Counted from the stretch's first letter, positions 46,876 to 59,346 are shown. The stretch: 64,000 nt of DNA from Spongilla lacustris (GCA_949361645.1 OX442415.1:22053790-22117789); one strand, 5' to 3'. Made by a program: numbers and translations. The notes: generated from the sequence alone by a model not told the origin.

Positions 46876-48274
46876 TTTGATTTGGCTACACTCCAACTGA
46901 TATTATTTACACATGTAACTAAAAAATCTCTATGAGAATGTTGGTGATGTGTGCAAAGGATAAAAATAAAAAGCAAGGAAACAAAATGCACATGTAGTAA
47001 AACAAATCCATAAGTATTATGATCCAGTACACATAAATGTAAATGTATCATCCTTTGTATTTATGATTATCCCGAGGGGGAGCAAAAAAAAAAAGTTATA
47101 GACACCATCCCAAAAATCCTTAAAATCAAGGGCCAGGCCCCCCCCCCCCCCCTTTATCTGCCATGGCTGAAAACCAAGTCCATATAGCTGAAGGGTTGCC
47201 TTTCCCAATGATGTACATGTGAACTGATCAAATATATAGTTATTAACTTCCTGATTTTTTTTTTTAAAACAGTGGTTTTCATTGATATGTTGTACATTTC
47301 ACAAACATGCTACATTGTAATTTACAGTGTTCCACGATCAGATCTAATTGTTTATTAAGTAACTAATAACAGCAAATTAACTGATAATTGTTGCTCCTAA
47401 TTTAGACAGCAAATAAATGCAATGCTTTACTCAGGATTAATCTCTTTAATGTAATTAAAGTCGATAGGATAATCGAATTAAATTATTGTAGTTGAGTAAG
47501 TATCAAACCCTTGTAATTCAAAGCCCTCTCCCACCAAATGGAGGAGTGCAAATAGACGATGGAGATTTAATATGCTTATATCTGCAGTTTATAAATTGAT
47601 TGGGAGTGCACATAATTTTAACAACATACTTACATGTAGCTACATGTAGTTGAGTTAAAAGGCAATCAAATTTTAATCATGTGGTTCATATCTGCTCTAC
47701 ATACAATGTAAGTATTCATAAGTTTTCGTTTTACAAAACCTATTAAAAGGGATTGTATTAAAAACATTGTATTCTTTTTGGACACCTGGTATTATTTATA
47801 TGATACTTAAAACCTCCCACTCTATTAGTAATCAGGTTGTTTTACATGCACATGTGGAAGCTCAAATGGAGGCACTTTAATATGCAGAGATTTCACACAT
47901 GGTACAGTCTGAACTATTGTGATAGGTAAATTTATTTATTGCTTCATTGTGATGGGTGAAGCCAACTTGAGGCTAAGCTTGCACAAATGTTGTATGTGTG
48001 TATACATGTAAATAGGTACATGTATTATACACTTATGAAGTTATGTTTTGAAACAGGTGCCGTCAGGAATTATTTAGTTAAGCCACTAATAGTGGGCTAC
48101 ACCATATCTATGGTTCACCTAATATTGTTCCATGCAAGGTGTCAGATAATATTAAGGTGTGTGCATCTGTGTGTATGTGTATGTGTGTGTATGTGAGAAA
48201 GTGTGTGTGTGTTATGGTTAGATATTTGGGGAACTCTGTGGTTAATGTTCGGTCATAAATCTTTTGGCTTTCAG

Positions 48275-48343
48275 ATTGCTTGCACTAAGTGTGTCATTGG
48301 AGATCCCAGCTACTTCCCTGACAAAGTGAAGAAGGTTGGACAG
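48275..48343 (+). pseudogene. GDI exon R, copy 4 (donor changed)
   Basis: The exon is identical in protein to copy 2 and the acceptor is intact, but the donor reads GTGTAC after a small deletion, so splicing would be weaker. A GT-rich run precedes it (48155-48215). Confidence 0.72.
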
Positions 48344-50553
48344 GTGTACTTACACCAGCACTGAGCATAGCATGTGTGTCTACTGATGTACAGCACGTTG
48401 TCATAGCAATGGAGGAGGAGGGGCCTCATCTGTAATCATTACATTTAATTAACACATTTTAAGGCAAATAGCAAGGGTAAAATCAAACTGATCAAATAAA
48501 GTCCAGAACAATGATATAGTATTAACATGAATTTGAAATTTTAAAAGTGGTTTCTGATAACATTTCATAAACATGCTAGAGTGCAACAATCGTCCATAAT
48601 TTATATGTAACTACAAACAGTTAATTAACTGGTAATTGTTGTTACTAATTGTGACAGCAAAAGAAGACATGCTTGTGAACTAAAATGACTTTAACTAAAA
48701 ATACATATTGATTAAGACGTCAAAACAAGATTGAATAATTAAATTGATGGTGTGTTTTGAACAAATATAAGTACTATCCTAAATCCTGCATCAAGATTTT
48801 ATTTTCTAATATTCTTCATGCTATCACTTAAAACACATCAAATTAATATTTACCCACATTTTGTGTAGTACCGCAGTATCATTTTGATAATATATTTTAC
48901 AGTAGGCAGTAAGCAACTCTTTAAAATCCTCAGTGTAGGGTACATCTATATCATACATGGCATTACAACATCAAAAGTTGCAATTGTATTTCTATGAACT
49001 TTACACATCATTTTAAAGTTACTCTCATTATTGGCTAATAATTGGCAATTACATGGCTACACTCCACTGATATTATTTACACATGTAACTAAAAAATCTC
49101 TATGAGAATGTTGGTGATGTGTGCAAAGGATAAAAAGCAAGGAAACAAAATGCACATGTAGTAAAAAAAATCCATAAGTATTATGATTTGTATCCAGTAC
49201 ACATAAATGTAAATGTATCATCCTTTGTATTTATGATTATCCCGAGGGGGAGCAAAAAAAAAAAGTTATAGACACCATCCCAAAAATCCTTAAAATCAAG
49301 GGCCAAACCCCCCCCACGCCTTCGAACACGCCCATTTTTGACCACGCCCCTTTAAATCATCACGTAATTGACAATTGACCACACCTACAATGAATATAAT
49401 ATTACAAATTGCAAGCAAGCTTCGTTGCAGATTGCTATTGTAGATGTTGTCACTTCGTCGCTTGCAGCTGGAGATGCTGTTTCACTTGTACCTTACAATA
49501 TCGCGATACTCAGTCTCTCGTGCCATGACGTAATGAACGTGTGAATTATCATGAAAAATACAGGATGGTTTATTATTCCACATCATGTTCCCTTGCTTTT
49601 TACACCTTCACATTCATAATTATATCAAAACCGTTTATATTTTCTCAGGCTACAGAATAATAATTTTTCACTATTACTGTACTATACTACATGAGTACAT
49701 GTATGTTATTTATTCCTTTGTATTTCTTTATAATTACATTACTTGTTGTTACTTCACATCATTAATTGATACATAAATATTATGATTTATGATTTGATTG
49801 TAGAAAACACAAAATATATACACATGCAGATACACATGTTTATACATTAGGAGGCACATAATTGCATGCACTTTCTAATGTTAAGTACTTCGTAACTATT
49901 ATTTGGCTATTATTAAATTATGCACTAGACAGCAATCAACTTTTGCCTCAGTGTAGGGCACACAATAAATCTTGTTCCCTTGCTTTTGTATACCTTCAAA
50001 TCCTACATTGTCACAGAGAATGTTTCTTTTTGTATTTACTACATGTATATGGTTACTGAATAATAATTTTGCATTATGCAATCATCATGACATAAGTATC
50101 AGTTTTTTTTTTGGGGAGGGGGGGGGGGGAAGGGATAGGATTGCAATAACTCAATACTGCAGGGACATATATGGACCAATTTTTTGCTGAGAACAGGCAT
50201 GACATATCATTGTTTAATTTAGTATGCAAGTTTCATGCCACGATCTGCAAGGACACTCTCCTTATATCTAAAGCTTTTGATACATGTATGACTGACGTTC
50301 ATTAAAACCCTATATATACCAAGTTATGCTATCTGAGAAGAGCAAGAGTATTGGTCTTTTGTGATTGTTAAAGGACAGTGTCTCAAAAACTGGTCATCAT
50401 TCAAGAGCCCCAAAACAATGATATGGCACAAATTCTATTCAATAGCAGCTCAATTACATGTATGCAAAAAAATTCATCACTCATGTGAAAAAACAAAGCA
50501 CTTGCATTGACAATAATTGACAATAATGTACAATAATAATATAATTGGGAATA

Positions 50554-50609
50554 TAGTCTGACATTGCCACACCCTTGTGAAAGTGCGAGGGTGTGGCTAT
50601 GTCAGACTA
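50554..50609. repeat. hairpin, paralogue of 41055-41110
   Basis: Same 22-bp arms and 12-bp loop as at 41055. Confidence 0.8.
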
Positions 50610-50845
50610 ATGTGTATAGTCCTAAGCATACCTGCAGGGTACATACATGTATAACATAGCTTGATGTGGCTTTGTAAGGTTCTGTAAGTCCTTATCTGTT
50701 TGGCCCAAAACTTGGAAGGCCTATTCAGCTCTTAAGTTACCTAGTACATTAGACATGTTTGTAAATAAAAACTAGCATGTAAATGGTGACCATTTCACCT
50801 AAGCTGAAAGTGAGTTATTAGCAGCTCTCACCTTCAGAGACAACC

Positions 50846-50847
<2 letters not shown>

Positions 50848-50919
<72 letters not shown>
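50848..50919. repeat. (GT)n microsatellite
   Basis: About 36 GT units, paralogous in position to 41363-41430. Confidence 0.95.
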
Positions 50920-50922
<3 letters not shown>

Positions 50923-50943
50923 GGATAGATATTTTGTATTTTA

Positions 50944-50956
50944 AGGTTGAACAGGT
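50944..50956 (+). pseudogene. GDI exon R stub, paralogue of 41457
   Basis: Only AAGGTTGAACAG and a damaged donor (GTGAAT) remain. The same truncation as at 41457 shows the deletion preceded this duplication. Confidence 0.6.
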
Positions 50957-51345
50957 GAATTCATCTACCTACACCAGTGCCTATTTAATTAATGTATATT
51001 AATAGCAAGGGCAAAATCAAACTGATCAAATAAAATCAAAAACAATAAATATAGTTTTATTGATGATCCCGAATCCTTGATAAGGTGGTTTCCAATTGAT
51101 ATATGTTAGAACATTTCACAAACATGTAGTACAGTAAAATTGAGTGCTAATGTGCGATCATTGAAAATATTTCATTCATGAACTATAATTGTTGTTAATT
51201 ATTTTGACATACTGGTGAACGAAGATTAATATTGATCACAAAATATATAGATTAAAATTTTGAATAATTCCTCAAGGAAAGTAGGTAATTACATATAGTC
51301 ACACTTCGCAGCATGACCCCCCTACCCTTGGGGTAAGGGGGAGGG

Positions 51346-51421
51346 GAGGTCAGATTGGTGTAGTTGATAAGGCAATGTAGTGGCAGAGGAGGTGTCATGG
51401 GTTCAATCCCTGGTCAACCCT
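51346..51421 (+). mobile_element. tRNA-derived SINE-like sequence
   Basis: An A-box-like TGGTGTAGTTG (51356-51366) is followed about 44 bp later by a B-box-like GGTTCAATCCC (51400-51410), the layout of an internal pol III promoter. The whole resembles a tRNA body, but the acceptor stem does not pair, so it is not a working tRNA. A GGGTAAGGGGGAGGGG leader precedes it and is shared with the partial copy near 55955. Confidence 0.65.
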
Positions 51422-52254
51422 ATTACATTTGTACACGCACACATCTTAGGGATAGTGCTACATAACTTCCATTTAGGTAGAAAGTAAATGATCAAATAAA
51501 ATATATACACTATTAAATAATGCTACATTAGTTTTGACTGAATTTTGGGCCGTTAACAAGAGTAATAAACAAAGTTATTTTTAAAAATATTAGCATGTGC
51601 ATATGATGGTTTCTTAACTTGAACATTTGAGCAAATGTACTATCCTAAATCCTGCATGTAATTTCTACTTCATAAAATATTTTTTTCATTACATGCTATC
51701 GCTTCACATGGTTATAACATCAAATGTGATTGTACAATGCACAAAAAACATATACATGTACATACATTAGGAGGCAAGTAATTGCATGCACTTCCTTATG
51801 AAACATTGGAGACCACTGACCACACTTTGTATTGTACCTCATAACCATTATGATGATATATTATTTGGTTGATATTAATTTATGTAATAGTAATCAAATT
51901 TTTAAAATCCTCAGTGTATGGGCACACAATAAATGTCAATAAGCCTAATGTTTTAGGCAAACATGTCATCTATATGATACATATATACATTACAGCAACA
52001 AAAAAGGCAGTTGTATTTCTATGAATGTTATACATTATTAGCACTGAGCATGACATAGCATGTGTGCAGCATGTTGTCATAGCAATGGAGGAGGAGAGGC
52101 CTCATCTGTAATTGATAGTGATGCATTTTGCAGGGTAGAAAATTAAACAAAGAATTAGTTTTAAATAATGGTATATATTTTTTTAATGTACACATATAAG
52201 GAATTTAATTATACATAATACACATATACAAAACATACTACCACTAAATGACAT

Positions 52255-52690
52255 CTTTCAAAGGAGGGGAGGCAAAGTTCCCAAAATAGATGCAGCATTC
52301 TCCCTCTGAATGGCAACTGAAAACTTTTGCATGAGGTATGTTAGAGAGCTCTTGTCCCCAGTGGTGTTTGCAATGTGGCGACCCAAATCCGTCAAGAACG
52401 ACATGGAGTGAGGGCCGCAGACTCCAGAAGTTTCAAAGGCAACAGGAGTGAAGGGATGATACGCATGGGAGGTGAGGTAACTGTACTTCTTGATCTTGGT
52501 CTGGTCCGCATGGTTTGCTGCTGTGCACACTTCAGAGGCTGGGATAAAATGTCTACGCAGGTTGCACCCCAAACCAATAATACTTGACCAAGGAACCATG
52601 GTGATTGCATTAAGTCGCTTACCATCTGCTCGATTGACACCAGTGGGCTATAGCTGAGAAGGAACATTGCTACATTTGTTAACTGAATTT
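52255..52690 (-). pseudogene. retroelement C-terminal domain fragment (longest tail copy)
   Basis: Minus strand. DGKRLNAITMVPW sits upstream (about 52640-52600) and then a 113-codon frame runs to 52258 with ANHADQTKIKKYSYL, FTPVAFETSGVCGPHSMSFL and LMQKFSVAIQRENAASILGT. This is the same family as the tails at 15-16.4 and 54.8 kb, a domain I associate from memory with reverse-transcriptase elements of sponges and cnidarians. No RT precedes it here. Confidence 0.6.
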
Positions 52691-53570
52691 AAAGCAATTA
52701 TAACAAGGGTAAAAGCCAAGTAAAATATATATTCTATTAACATGAATTAATAATGGCTTTCTAAATTTGAACATTTTGCTAACATACCATCCTAAATCCT
52801 GCGTGCAATTTCTACTTTCAAATATTTGTTTCATTACATGCTGTCACTTCACATAATTAAATCAAATCAATATTTTCTTATGAAACATTGGAGACCACAG
52901 ACCATTATAAATGTAAATAAACCTAATGTAATATGCAAACATCTATATAACACATGACATAACATTTGACCTAGGATGTGCTAAAACTCAACAAAAATAA
53001 ATGCAATGGTATCTTGTGTATTGTGATTTGTATTAACATTTAATCTCCAAATGTCCATATTTAAGGAGCACGGTCCTTACATTAGTATACAAACAATGGC
53101 ATCAACTTGGTATTATAATTGATCAAAAGTAGAGTTGGTCACATGACTAAATTAATTTTATCACAATCATGTGTCACTTCCCATGGTAATATAACAAATT
53201 ACTCATATTATTATTAATTAATTAGCAATTACTCTATAACTGACACAGGTACATGTGCAATTGATAATTAAAAAAAACCTTCTCTATGAGAATATTGGTG
53301 ATATGTAGGTGAGAAGTTGCTTGCAATCAAGGAAAATTGTTTTAAAAGTAGTTTTAATTGCTGGAAAATATATTAATTTAATATAACTTGCAAGATAAGA
53401 TATATTTAATCCTTAATGAACTGAAACCAAACACAACTGAAAAGAAATAGATATACAATGTTATATGTATTTGAAGCTCCAATGTTCTATTTGAATTTTG
53501 TAAACTCACCAAATTTGTTTATGTATAAATTCACAAAACTAAATCCAGATTTAATGATCGTTGCGTTTGG

Positions 53571-53635
53571 CTTGCACTAAATGTGTCATTGGAGATCCCA
53601 GCTATTTCCCTGACAAAGTGAAGAAGGTTGAACAG
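53571..53635 (+). pseudogene. GDI exon R, copy 5 (acceptor lost)
   Basis: The exon body is present (CACTAAATGTGTCATTGGAG), but the acceptor and first codon are deleted; GTTTGG runs straight into CTTGCACT. The donor GTGAGT is intact. It cannot be spliced in. Confidence 0.7.
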
Positions 53636-54009
53636 GTGAGTTCATCTACATACACCAGCACTGAGCATAGTAATGGATTGGAGAATAGGCCTCTTGTAAT
53701 TATACCTTTAGATAGTGATGCTAACTGATTTTCAGGCAAATAAGACATGATTTTATCCTGAAAATTTAAAGAGTGATGGTTTGAAATTGGCTGCAAGTTT
53801 TAAAAATTAGGCATGCATTTTAATTCACAAACATGTACTAGAATCTAATTTTTTAAATTCAAGGTTGATATACAACCACAATCATATAAAATCGTTAATA
53901 CATTAACCCCAAACAGTTAGTTAACCAATAATTGTTGTTACTAATTTTAACAGCACATGCTGGCTTATATATTGATAAAATATCCCAAAACCTTCCTAAT
54001 TATTGCAAA

Positions 54010-54125
54010 ATAATGGTAATTGCATCAGGTCGCTTACCATCTGCTCAATTGAAACCAGTGGGCTCTAGCCGACAAGGAACATTGCTACATTGGTTAACTG
54101 AATTTAAGGCAATTATAACAAGGGT
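54010..54125 (-). pseudogene. retroelement tail fragment, paralogue of 43370
   Basis: Same 110-bp block as at 43.4 and 52.6 kb (CGCTTACCATCTGCTC, GTTAACTGAATTTAA), further diverged. Confidence 0.5.
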
Positions 54126-54699
54126 AAAAGCCAAGTAAAATATTTATTCTATTAACACGAATTAATCATGGATTTCATAGTTTGAAAATTTTGCTAATGT
54201 ACATGTACATGTACCATCCTAAATCCTGCGTGCAATTCCTACTTTCTAAAATATTTGTTTCACTACATGCTGTCACTTCACATAATTAAATCAAGTCAAT
54301 ATTTTCTTATGAAACATTGGAGACCACAGACCATTATAAATGTAATGTTGGTATTATAATTGATCAAAAGTAGAATTGGTCACATGACTAAATTAATTTT
54401 ATCACAATCATGTGTGACTTCCCATGTCATATAACAAATTACTCAAATAATTAGCAATTATTCTAACTGACACAGGTACATGTGCAATTGATAATAAAAT
54501 GATAGTGGTGATGTGTAGGTGGGAGGTTGCTTGCAATGAAGGAATTTTTTTTTTTTAAGTTTAACTTCATAGTTTTAATTGCTGGAAAATATACTAATAT
54601 AATAACTTGTAATATAAGATATAATTAATCTTTTTTTAACATTTAAAGAAATACATGTAATAAATTAACTACAAAGTTATGTTTAGGAACTACATGTAT

Positions 54700-55060
54700 C
54701 ACCCTCCTGTATCCACCCCTTAAGAGAAGGGACTGGGCATTGGCCCGCACTAGTGTTAAGTTCAGGCGGCCTTAGAGGTTGGTGACCACCTTGGACTTGG
54801 GGGTGTTGGTCCTTGTGGCAAGGTGTGAAGCAAGTCTTGAGAAAGCTTGGACATCTTCCTTGCCCCAAGCTCCATATGACTCCACCACAAGCGGAATGCA
54901 AGTCCATCCCAGCTCAGAGCAGTTAGCATCATTAGCCGAGTGCTTTCTTAGCTCTGCGGCAACTGCTGCTGACCCTGCTGTGAGACCCGCTTCAGAGAGA
55001 AGGGGTGGGTTTAGTGGAGAAGTCACAGAAAGATCAAAGGCAGCTGGCTTGCCACAGAGC
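54700..55060 (-). pseudogene. retroelement C-terminal tail fragment
   Basis: Minus-strand frame with ELRKHSANDANCSELGWTCI then PLVVESYGAWGKEDVQAFSR and LASHLATRTN. It matches the SELGWTC block of the 15-16.4 kb element and the tails at 35.8 and 39.9 kb. It interrupts the duplicated segment: the TTTAATCCTTAATGAACTG block continues after it, as in the 44.2 and 53.4 kb copies. Confidence 0.6.
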
Positions 55061-55373
55061 CAATTTAATCCTTAATGAACTGAAACCATACACAACTGAA
55101 AAGATGTTATGTGTATTTGAAGCTCCAATGTTCTATTTGATATTTGTAAACTCACCAAATTTATTTATGTATAAAGTCACAAAACTAAATCCAGATTCAA
55201 TGACCAGTAGTACTCATTTTCGTCTTAATAAATGACAGGTACATGTATATACATGGAGCTTCGTTAAGAGATTCAAACTGTCATTGAGTAAAAATTTCCA
55301 TTTTGGAGTTATTAGAAGTTGATATCTTGGTGTGTACTTTTCTTCTGTCATAATCTTTGTGTTTGGCTTACAG

Positions 55374-55440
55374 ATTGCTCGCACTATGTGTCATTGGAGA
55401 TCCCAGCTACTTCCCTGACAAAGTGAAGAAGGTTGGACAG
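55374..55440 (+). pseudogene. GDI exon R, copy 6 (frameshift)
   Basis: Acceptor GGCTTACAG and donor GTGAGT are kept, but two bases are missing (CACTATGTGTC where others have CACTAAGTGTGTC). The exon is 67 nt and shifts frame. Confidence 0.72.
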
Positions 55441-55954
55441 GTGAGTTCATCTACCTACACTAGCACTGAGCATAGTGATGGAATGGAGGAGGGGCCTCTT
55501 GTAATTATACCTTTAGATAGTGGTGCTAACTGGCAAATAAAATGTTTATTGACATGATTTAAAATTCACAAACATGTACTAGAATCTAATGTTTTTAATT
55601 CAAGGTTGATGTACAGTGTACCACAATCATATAAAACCCCAAATGGTTAGTTAACCAATAATTGTTGTTACTAATTTTAACAGCACATGCTGGCTTAAAT
55701 ATTGATAAAAATCCTAAAACCCTCCTAATCTAAAGTTTATAACTCCTAAGCAGTAGTAGTTAATTAGACAATTTGCAGCTATTAACAAATATACCCACCC
55801 TACGTGTATTAACATTAATATTAAGGTAGGACAATAGATGATGATTTGGGCAATCTAATTGGTTACTTGCAGGTAATAGAAACCTTGTTCAGTTGCATTG
55901 CGGGGCACATATATACATGAGTACAATAAAAATAAAGAATCAGCATGACTTTTG

Positions 55955-56050
55955 TTACCCTTGGGGTAAAGGGAAGGGGAGGTCAGATTGGTGTAGTTCA
56001 TAAGGCAGTGTGGTGGTAGAGCATGGGTTCTGGGAGATCAATGGCCAATA
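55955..56050 (+). mobile_element. partial SINE-like copy
   Basis: Shares the GGGTAAAGGGAAGGGGAGGT leader and A-box region TGGTGTAGTTC with the copy at 51346. The B-box half is rearranged, leaving only GGGTTC. Confidence 0.5.
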
Positions 56051-56343
56051 AATATTGAAGTACACATGTACATGTAGTACTAAACACCTCAGTGCTGTAA
56101 ATAGTTTGAATGTACTGTAATTCCTAAGTGAAGGTATTAAGCATGTTGAATATTATTCACTATGCTTCTTCAAAACCGAGAGAAATTGATAAAGTTTGAT
56201 GATTTTGTTCCTTTGCAGCTGTTTTAGATCAAAATGTAAGCGCCAAGCTTCATTCCATGCAAAATTTCAGACCCTACATGTTTTAATGTATGCATGTGTG
56301 TTTGTTATGGATAGATATTTTATGTTTTGCTGTTGGCTTTCAG

Positions 56344-56412
56344 ATTTCTTGCACTAAGTGTGTCATTGGAGATCCCAGCTACTTCCCTGACAAAGTGAAG
56401 AAGGCTGGACAG
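56344..56412 (+). pseudogene. GDI exon R, copy 7 (intact frame)
   Basis: 69 nt, acceptor GGCTTTCAG, donor GTGAGT. Two amino-acid changes against copy 2 (IS for IA at the start, KKAGQ for KKVGQ at the end); the AGQ form is also what known GDIs have. Confidence 0.73.
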
Positions 56413-57234
56413 GTGAGTTCAGATACCTACACTAGCACTAAGCATACCATGTGTGCCTATTGATATACAGCAACGTTAATTTAAGGCAGGGTAGAAACAT
56501 ATGGATAAAACAATTATAGTTTATTGACATGATTTAATCCTTAAGATTTTACAAATTGATAGTTTTAAAACAATTTCATTTAATAGTACATACAGTAAAC
56601 AAAGATGCAGTTCAAATACATATCTAATATTGATATGCATAAACATTTCACAAACATGTAAGTGAATGTTTAGAATACAAGGTTACATGTTCAGGAAAAT
56701 CGTTGATAAATTAATCACAAACAGTGTGAATTATACATGCATTGTTATTGCTACAAATTATAACGGCAAAAAAGAAGACATATAATAATAAGTTACTTAA
56801 AACCTCCCACTTTATTAGCAGTCAGGTTGTTTTACATGCAGCTCAAATGGAGGCACTTTAGTATGCATAAATGTCACAGTCTGAACAATAAATGAGTGAC
56901 CTCTCACATAATAAATGATGGGGCATAAACTTAATCTTATTTTAGGATGTTTAATAATAAACAATCTGATATCATATAGATAATACCAGTTGACCGAAAA
57001 GAACACAATGTTTTTTCAAATGAATAAAAGTTCTTAATCAATAGATCAATTTTAAATGAACTTTTACGAATATACAATCTTTCATTACGTTAACTAGACA
57101 AACATGAACTACATAATTAATGTTCAATATAACTGCAGAATAAAAAAAATGTGATTGAAATTTTACAGTTACCGGTAATATTTTTATGAACATTGTTTTG
57201 AAGAATCACTAGTGCATAACTGTAATACCAAATC

Positions 57235-57530
57235 AAATGGTGGTTCTTAGGAGTAACTAGATATGCCAACGCTGTTCCACTGCATATCCAGATCTTATGC
57301 TACTGATAAAGAATTATTAAGTTGAACCTTGAACTTTAATAACTTTGATAATAAAGGGCTTTGAATATATTGATATATCAGGGGTTTGATTCTAATTGGA
57401 TGGTGCATGACCAACATTATCAGTTGTTATGGATACTATAAAACATCACATGACTCCTCTGAGGCATAGCACATCTGTACTACAGTGTACATGTACAGTC
57501 CTCCACAGGACCACACTGAAAGCTGACATA
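57235..57530 (-). repeat. large inverted duplication, right copy
   Basis: Inverted partner of 46572-46875. It carries an extra insert around 57350-57400 relative to the left copy. Confidence 0.8.
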
Positions 57531-57611
57531 TTGTGTTTGTAACCTGTGTGCCATTCAGGCTAAAGAGAAACAATTTTCATAGCCAGTCCACACTTCAGTA
57601 TACGAAATACT

Positions 57612-57675
57612 TGTGTACAGCAAAGATGGCAAGATCCACAAGGTGCCAAGCACAGAGGCTGAAGCGTTGACCTCA
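57612..57675 (+). pseudogene. truncated copy of the N-terminal GDI exon
   Basis: Holds the second half of the 38348-38485 exon ([20 protein letters not shown]) and the GTGAGT donor, but the first half and acceptor are absent. It marks the right edge of the duplicated zone. Confidence 0.72.
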
Positions 57676-57679
57676 AGTG

Positions 57680-58740
57680 AGTGTGTGTGCATGTGTGCTG
57701 ATGGGTGTGAGTGTGCATCAGTAGATGATTTATGAAGGAAGGTTAACTAAATCTTAGGTGTGGAAAATGGGTACATGTGCTGGTAAAAATTGATTTATGC
57801 CCCTGTATTATAAAAAAATAGTTCATACAATTTCAATTCAGCATTGTTGTATTACAATTACATTTGTTAAAGTGGCTACATGTACAGCATCCATCAATAC
57901 AAAGTTAGCACAAGGTAATACGCTATGATCATAGCATAATACATGTACCTCGCAGCGAAATTAATATTATTTTCATGGTATAACTGCTGAGTAATTCCAT
58001 ATATATATATTTGCCACCCTTTTAGCATCATTGTCTAGTTTGGACATGCTATTTTCTCTGTGTGTTGCGCCATGCAAAAATGCTGTACATTTGTATACCC
58101 TATAGTGTACAGCTTTTAATATACAACAAATTAAAATTTTCATTTTTTCATAACCTCGGTTAACTCGGTTGAGCATATCCTGAGTCCTGAAACATTCTTA
58201 TTGACTCGAATATATACAAAACATTGCTAAGTTAGAGGTCTACATAGTATTAATGGATTTTAATAACTTCTTGGCATGTTACATGAATAAGGTCATGAAT
58301 TTGTAATGAATTGTGACCTATCCAAAAATATGAAACTACAAATCACACCAAACTTGTACCATAGTCAGCTAACCATACCCCAAACATATATAACTTAAAA
58401 GCTTACTGGGACACGTATCCTCAGGGCTGGGACAGCACAAAAAGTAAGCTTTTAAGTTATATATGGATGGGGATAAACTGGTGATGGAGCTTTGGGTCCT
58501 GAGAGCAGTGCTATTTTCATATATGGTCAGTGATATGCTTAGGGTTAAATGTAAACCGTTTCCCCCTACATTTGGGTCCTGAATAGGACTATACTATAAA
58601 GTCGATTAGATAAGAGATTCCTCTGCCTCGCCGTAAGGAAGGAATACTGATGTATATGGACATAACCCAACGTTGAACTAATCAAACGGGTTAAATGTTC
58701 AAACATGCATCGGTGACCAATCATTTATTCTAAAAACACG
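57680..58740. other. non-coding, no gene seen
   Basis: AT-rich. The only structure noted is a 21-bp inverted pair, listed separately. Confidence 0.5.
58386..58464. repeat. stem-loop, 21-bp perfect arms
   Basis: ATATATAACTTAAAAGCTTAC at 58386-58406 pairs exactly with 58444-58464 around a 37-bp loop containing GGGACACG and GGGACAGC. Confidence 0.75.
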
Positions 58741-58800
58741 TTACAGTGACGTAGACGTTACGACAACGGCCGGAAATTTGATCTCCCGCACGTGACGTGA
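58741..58800 (+). promoter_or_regulatory. CpG-containing promoter-like stretch with E-box/CRE
   Basis: A local rise in CpG with TGACGTAG (58747), an ETS-like CCGGAA (58770 region) and CACGTGACGTGA (58789-58800), which combines an E-box with a CRE-like site. It lies about 550 bp before the first candidate start codon of the nuclease-kinase gene. Binding-site names come from established metazoan consensus sequences; promoter activity here is inference. Confidence 0.45.
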
Positions 58801-59346
58801 TATTTGTATTTTTGAACGAACTTTGTAAGGTGAGATTGATTGCGGTAGTTGTGTTTGCTCGTGTAAGGGGTGTTTAAACAAGTGGCTTTATTAAGTTATG
58901 CCTAGCCTAGCGTACGGGAAGCTACGCAACTATATACGCCGTCCGTATCTGTCATATGGGCCCCTTCGCCGCTAAAGAGGTTTGCTTATTTGACTTGCAA
59001 GGCCCTAAGCGAACGTACTGTACGCCGGTTATTTGATGACTTATAATGCACTAATTATATTGCCCTAGCGAGCGTACTTTAGGCTATCTTCGTTCTGATG
59101 TCGGAAAGAATTTGTAATCTACTTTCTCTTATTTCACTCTAGCTCGCTCTAGAGGTTGCTGTGCTTTTCCCACTAGTGCCACTGGTATATTCTGTCCCTG
59201 GTTTTGGAACATTCAGCTTGTGATACCAAAGGCAAAGGTGAGGCTCCCATGAGGCTTTATTTAGAACCACATACAATAGGTGTGAGCACTTTATCTCCAA
59301 TGTTTTATGATTGCACTATTTATCTTTTACATGTAGATCAAGTGCG

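Larger units (their letters stand above)
36600..57680. repeat. segmental-duplication zone built around a GDI exon
   Basis: Blocks recur in the same order through this zone. Examples: CACTAAGTGTGTCATTGGAG (exon R), TAACTGATCAAATAAA-type tails, TCCTCAGTGTAGGGCAC, CATACATGGCATTACAAC, ATGAAACATTGGAGACCAC. Clear long pairs are about 39.1-41.7 with 48.4-51.3 kb, and about 43.3-44.7 with 52.5-53.8 and 54.0-55.6 kb. Weaker homology starts near 36.6 kb (AAGTGGCCTT, GCCAAGCTT). Copies differ by many small indels, so the events are not all recent. No complete gene lies in it. Confidence 0.8.

Noticed and set aside
51346..51421. A functional tRNA gene
   Set aside because: The acceptor stem does not pair and the anticodon arm is not recognisable; SINE-like origin fits better.
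38348..56412. A functional Rab GDI gene across the zone
   Set aside because: Only two of the gene's exons are found, their phases do not join, and copies are broken in several ways.
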